6,226 bases of DNA from Rhodospirillaceae bacterium. GTDB taxonomy: Bacteria; Pseudomonadota; Alphaproteobacteria; Rhodospirillales; Magnetovibrionaceae. Made by a program: the position numbers and the translations under genes. Under the pieces are notes generated by a model. The model was not told the DNA's origin. It saw only the letters and a list, made by a program, of their open reading frames with translations, and searched no databases. The stretch is taken from assembly GCA_002732845.1 (NCBI GenBank), contig NVSZ01000011.1, forward strand, positions 35,464 through 41,689, in the 5' to 3' direction. Positions 5,526-6,226 of the stretch are shown piece after piece. Position 1 is the stretch's first letter. Every line of letters starts with the position of its first letter.

Positions 5526-6226
5526 ATGAAAAAAATTCCAGCAACCGTCATCACCGGTTTTTTAGGGTCTGGCAAAACCACCCTGATCCGCCACATGTTA
5601 GAAAATGCCGGCGGTCGGCGCATTGCCTTAATCATTAATGAATTTGGCGATCTGGGCATTGATCGCGACATCGTACAAGGCTGCGGCATTGAAAATTGTG
5701 AAGACGGTGACATTGTGGAACTCGCCAACGGCTGCATATGCTGCACCGTGGCCGATGATTTTTTACCGGTGATGGAAGCGTTAATTGAACGCGACACACC
5801 GCCTGATCACATCGTCATTGAAACCTCTGGATTGGCTCTGCCCAAGCCCTTGATCCAAGCCTTCAACTGGCCCGAAATTAAAACCCGCGTGACCGTGGAT
5901 GGCGTGGTCAGTGTGATCGATGGCCCGGCGCTCGCCGCCGGCCAATTCGCCAGCAACGAAGCCGCCGTGGATGCGCAGCGCAAAGCCGATGAAAACTTAG
6001 ACCACGTCAATGCGTTGGAAGATTTATTCGAAGATCAACTGCACGCTGCCGACCTGGTGTTGTTGAACAAAGTTGATGCTTTGAAAGACGGTGAAGAACA
6101 AACGCTTTTGGCAGACCTGCAAAGCAAACTTCGCGATGGTGTACACATCGTCGCCACCAGCCACGGCAATGTTGGCGTGGATGTGTTGTTGGGAATTGAC
6201 GCCGGGGCCGAAGACGATTTAGCCGT
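5526..6226 (+). CDS. cobW: CobW-type G3E GTPase metallochaperone, 3'-truncated by window edge
   Basis: A G3E-family (COG0523) GTPase thought to deliver or handle metal for cobalamin synthesis; CobW is known to be needed in the aerobic pathway and is usually linked to cobaltochelatase CobN. 233 full codons are visible and the frame is still open at the right edge, so the C-terminal CobW_C domain is missing. The N-terminus carries the P-loop GFLGSGKTTL (11-20), 'LIINEFGDLGID' (35-46), the metal-binding motif GCICC (69-73, CxCC), the Walker-B/switch region 'IETSGLALP' (98-106) and the guanine-recognition NKVD (181-184). Two more cysteines, Cys53 and Cys58, precede the CxCC motif. The start ATG lies 4 nt after the cobU stop with only a poor purine-rich site (AAGAG close to the ATG), so expression probably depends on upstream translation. 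It is the fourth visible gene of the operon. Identity is sure; the metal (cobalt expected) is inferred from context. Confidence 0.95.
   Translation, partial: MKKIPATVITGFLGSGKTTLIRHMLENAGGRRIALIINEFGDLGIDRDIVQGCGIENCEDGDIVELANGCICCTVADDFLPVMEALIERDTPPDHIVIETSGLALPKPLIQAFNWPEIKTRVTVDGVVSVIDGPALAAGQFASNEAAVDAQRKADENLDHVNALEDLFEDQLHAADLVLLNKVDALKDGEEQTLLADLQSKLRDGVHIVATSHGNVGVDVLLGIDAGAEDDLA

Noticed and set aside
5480..5797. 105-codon open frame on the - strand across the cobU-cobW junction
   Set aside because: It is antisense to the CobW P-loop and CxCC region, whose protein identity is certain.

Overview
The window is 6.2 kb of densely coded bacterial DNA of moderate GC content. It looks like an alphaproteobacterium, possibly a marine Rhodospirillales-type organism. 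That placement is an inference from protein style: the tryptophan-rich 'RHAPV' phosphatase N-terminus, the 'AGNHGV' form of CobT, and a CobW next to nucleotide-loop genes. No rRNA, tRNA, IS element, CRISPR array or prophage gene is visible.

Left part (1-2296, + strand): two tandem paralogues of a degenerate EAL-domain family. The first is cut by the left window edge and the second is complete (425 aa). Both keep a matching subset of the EAL metal and substrate positions (Asn, first Glu, first Asp, Lys, Gln-Gly). Both have lost the same others: the second Asp of the DD pair is Gly and the Glu of the 'AEGVE' motif is Arg. They are therefore probably not active c-di-GMP phosphodiesterases but binding, scaffold or signalling proteins. 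The complete copy has an N-terminal region of about 110 residues that may be a remnant GGDEF-like fold.

Right part (2306-6226): a cobalamin block for lower-ligand and nucleotide-loop assembly. cobT (- strand) converges on the EAL pair and shares a hairpin with it that contains both stop codons. It diverges from a tight + strand operon: cobS, an alpha-ribazole-phosphatase-type histidine phosphatase, cobU/cobP, then cobW, which runs off the right edge. The + strand genes overlap by 1 nt and 4 nt or sit 4 nt apart, so they are almost certainly cotranscribed and translationally coupled.

The four complete cob genes cover all of nucleotide-loop assembly. CobT makes alpha-ribazole phosphate, CobU/P activates adenosylcobinamide to the GDP form, CobS joins the two, and the phosphatase removes the 5'-phosphate. 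CobW is a metal-chaperone GTPase that often accompanies the aerobic cobaltochelatase CobN, so cobN may lie beyond the right edge.

The short cobT-cobS intergenic region holds back-to-back sigma70-like promoter candidates and a 19-bp imperfect inverted repeat. It is too short for a standard cobalamin riboswitch. The most unusual points are the paired, identically degenerate EAL proteins, the charged N-terminal extension and acidic insertion in CobS, and the divergent promoter/inverted-repeat arrangement. I see no convincing wholly new system.
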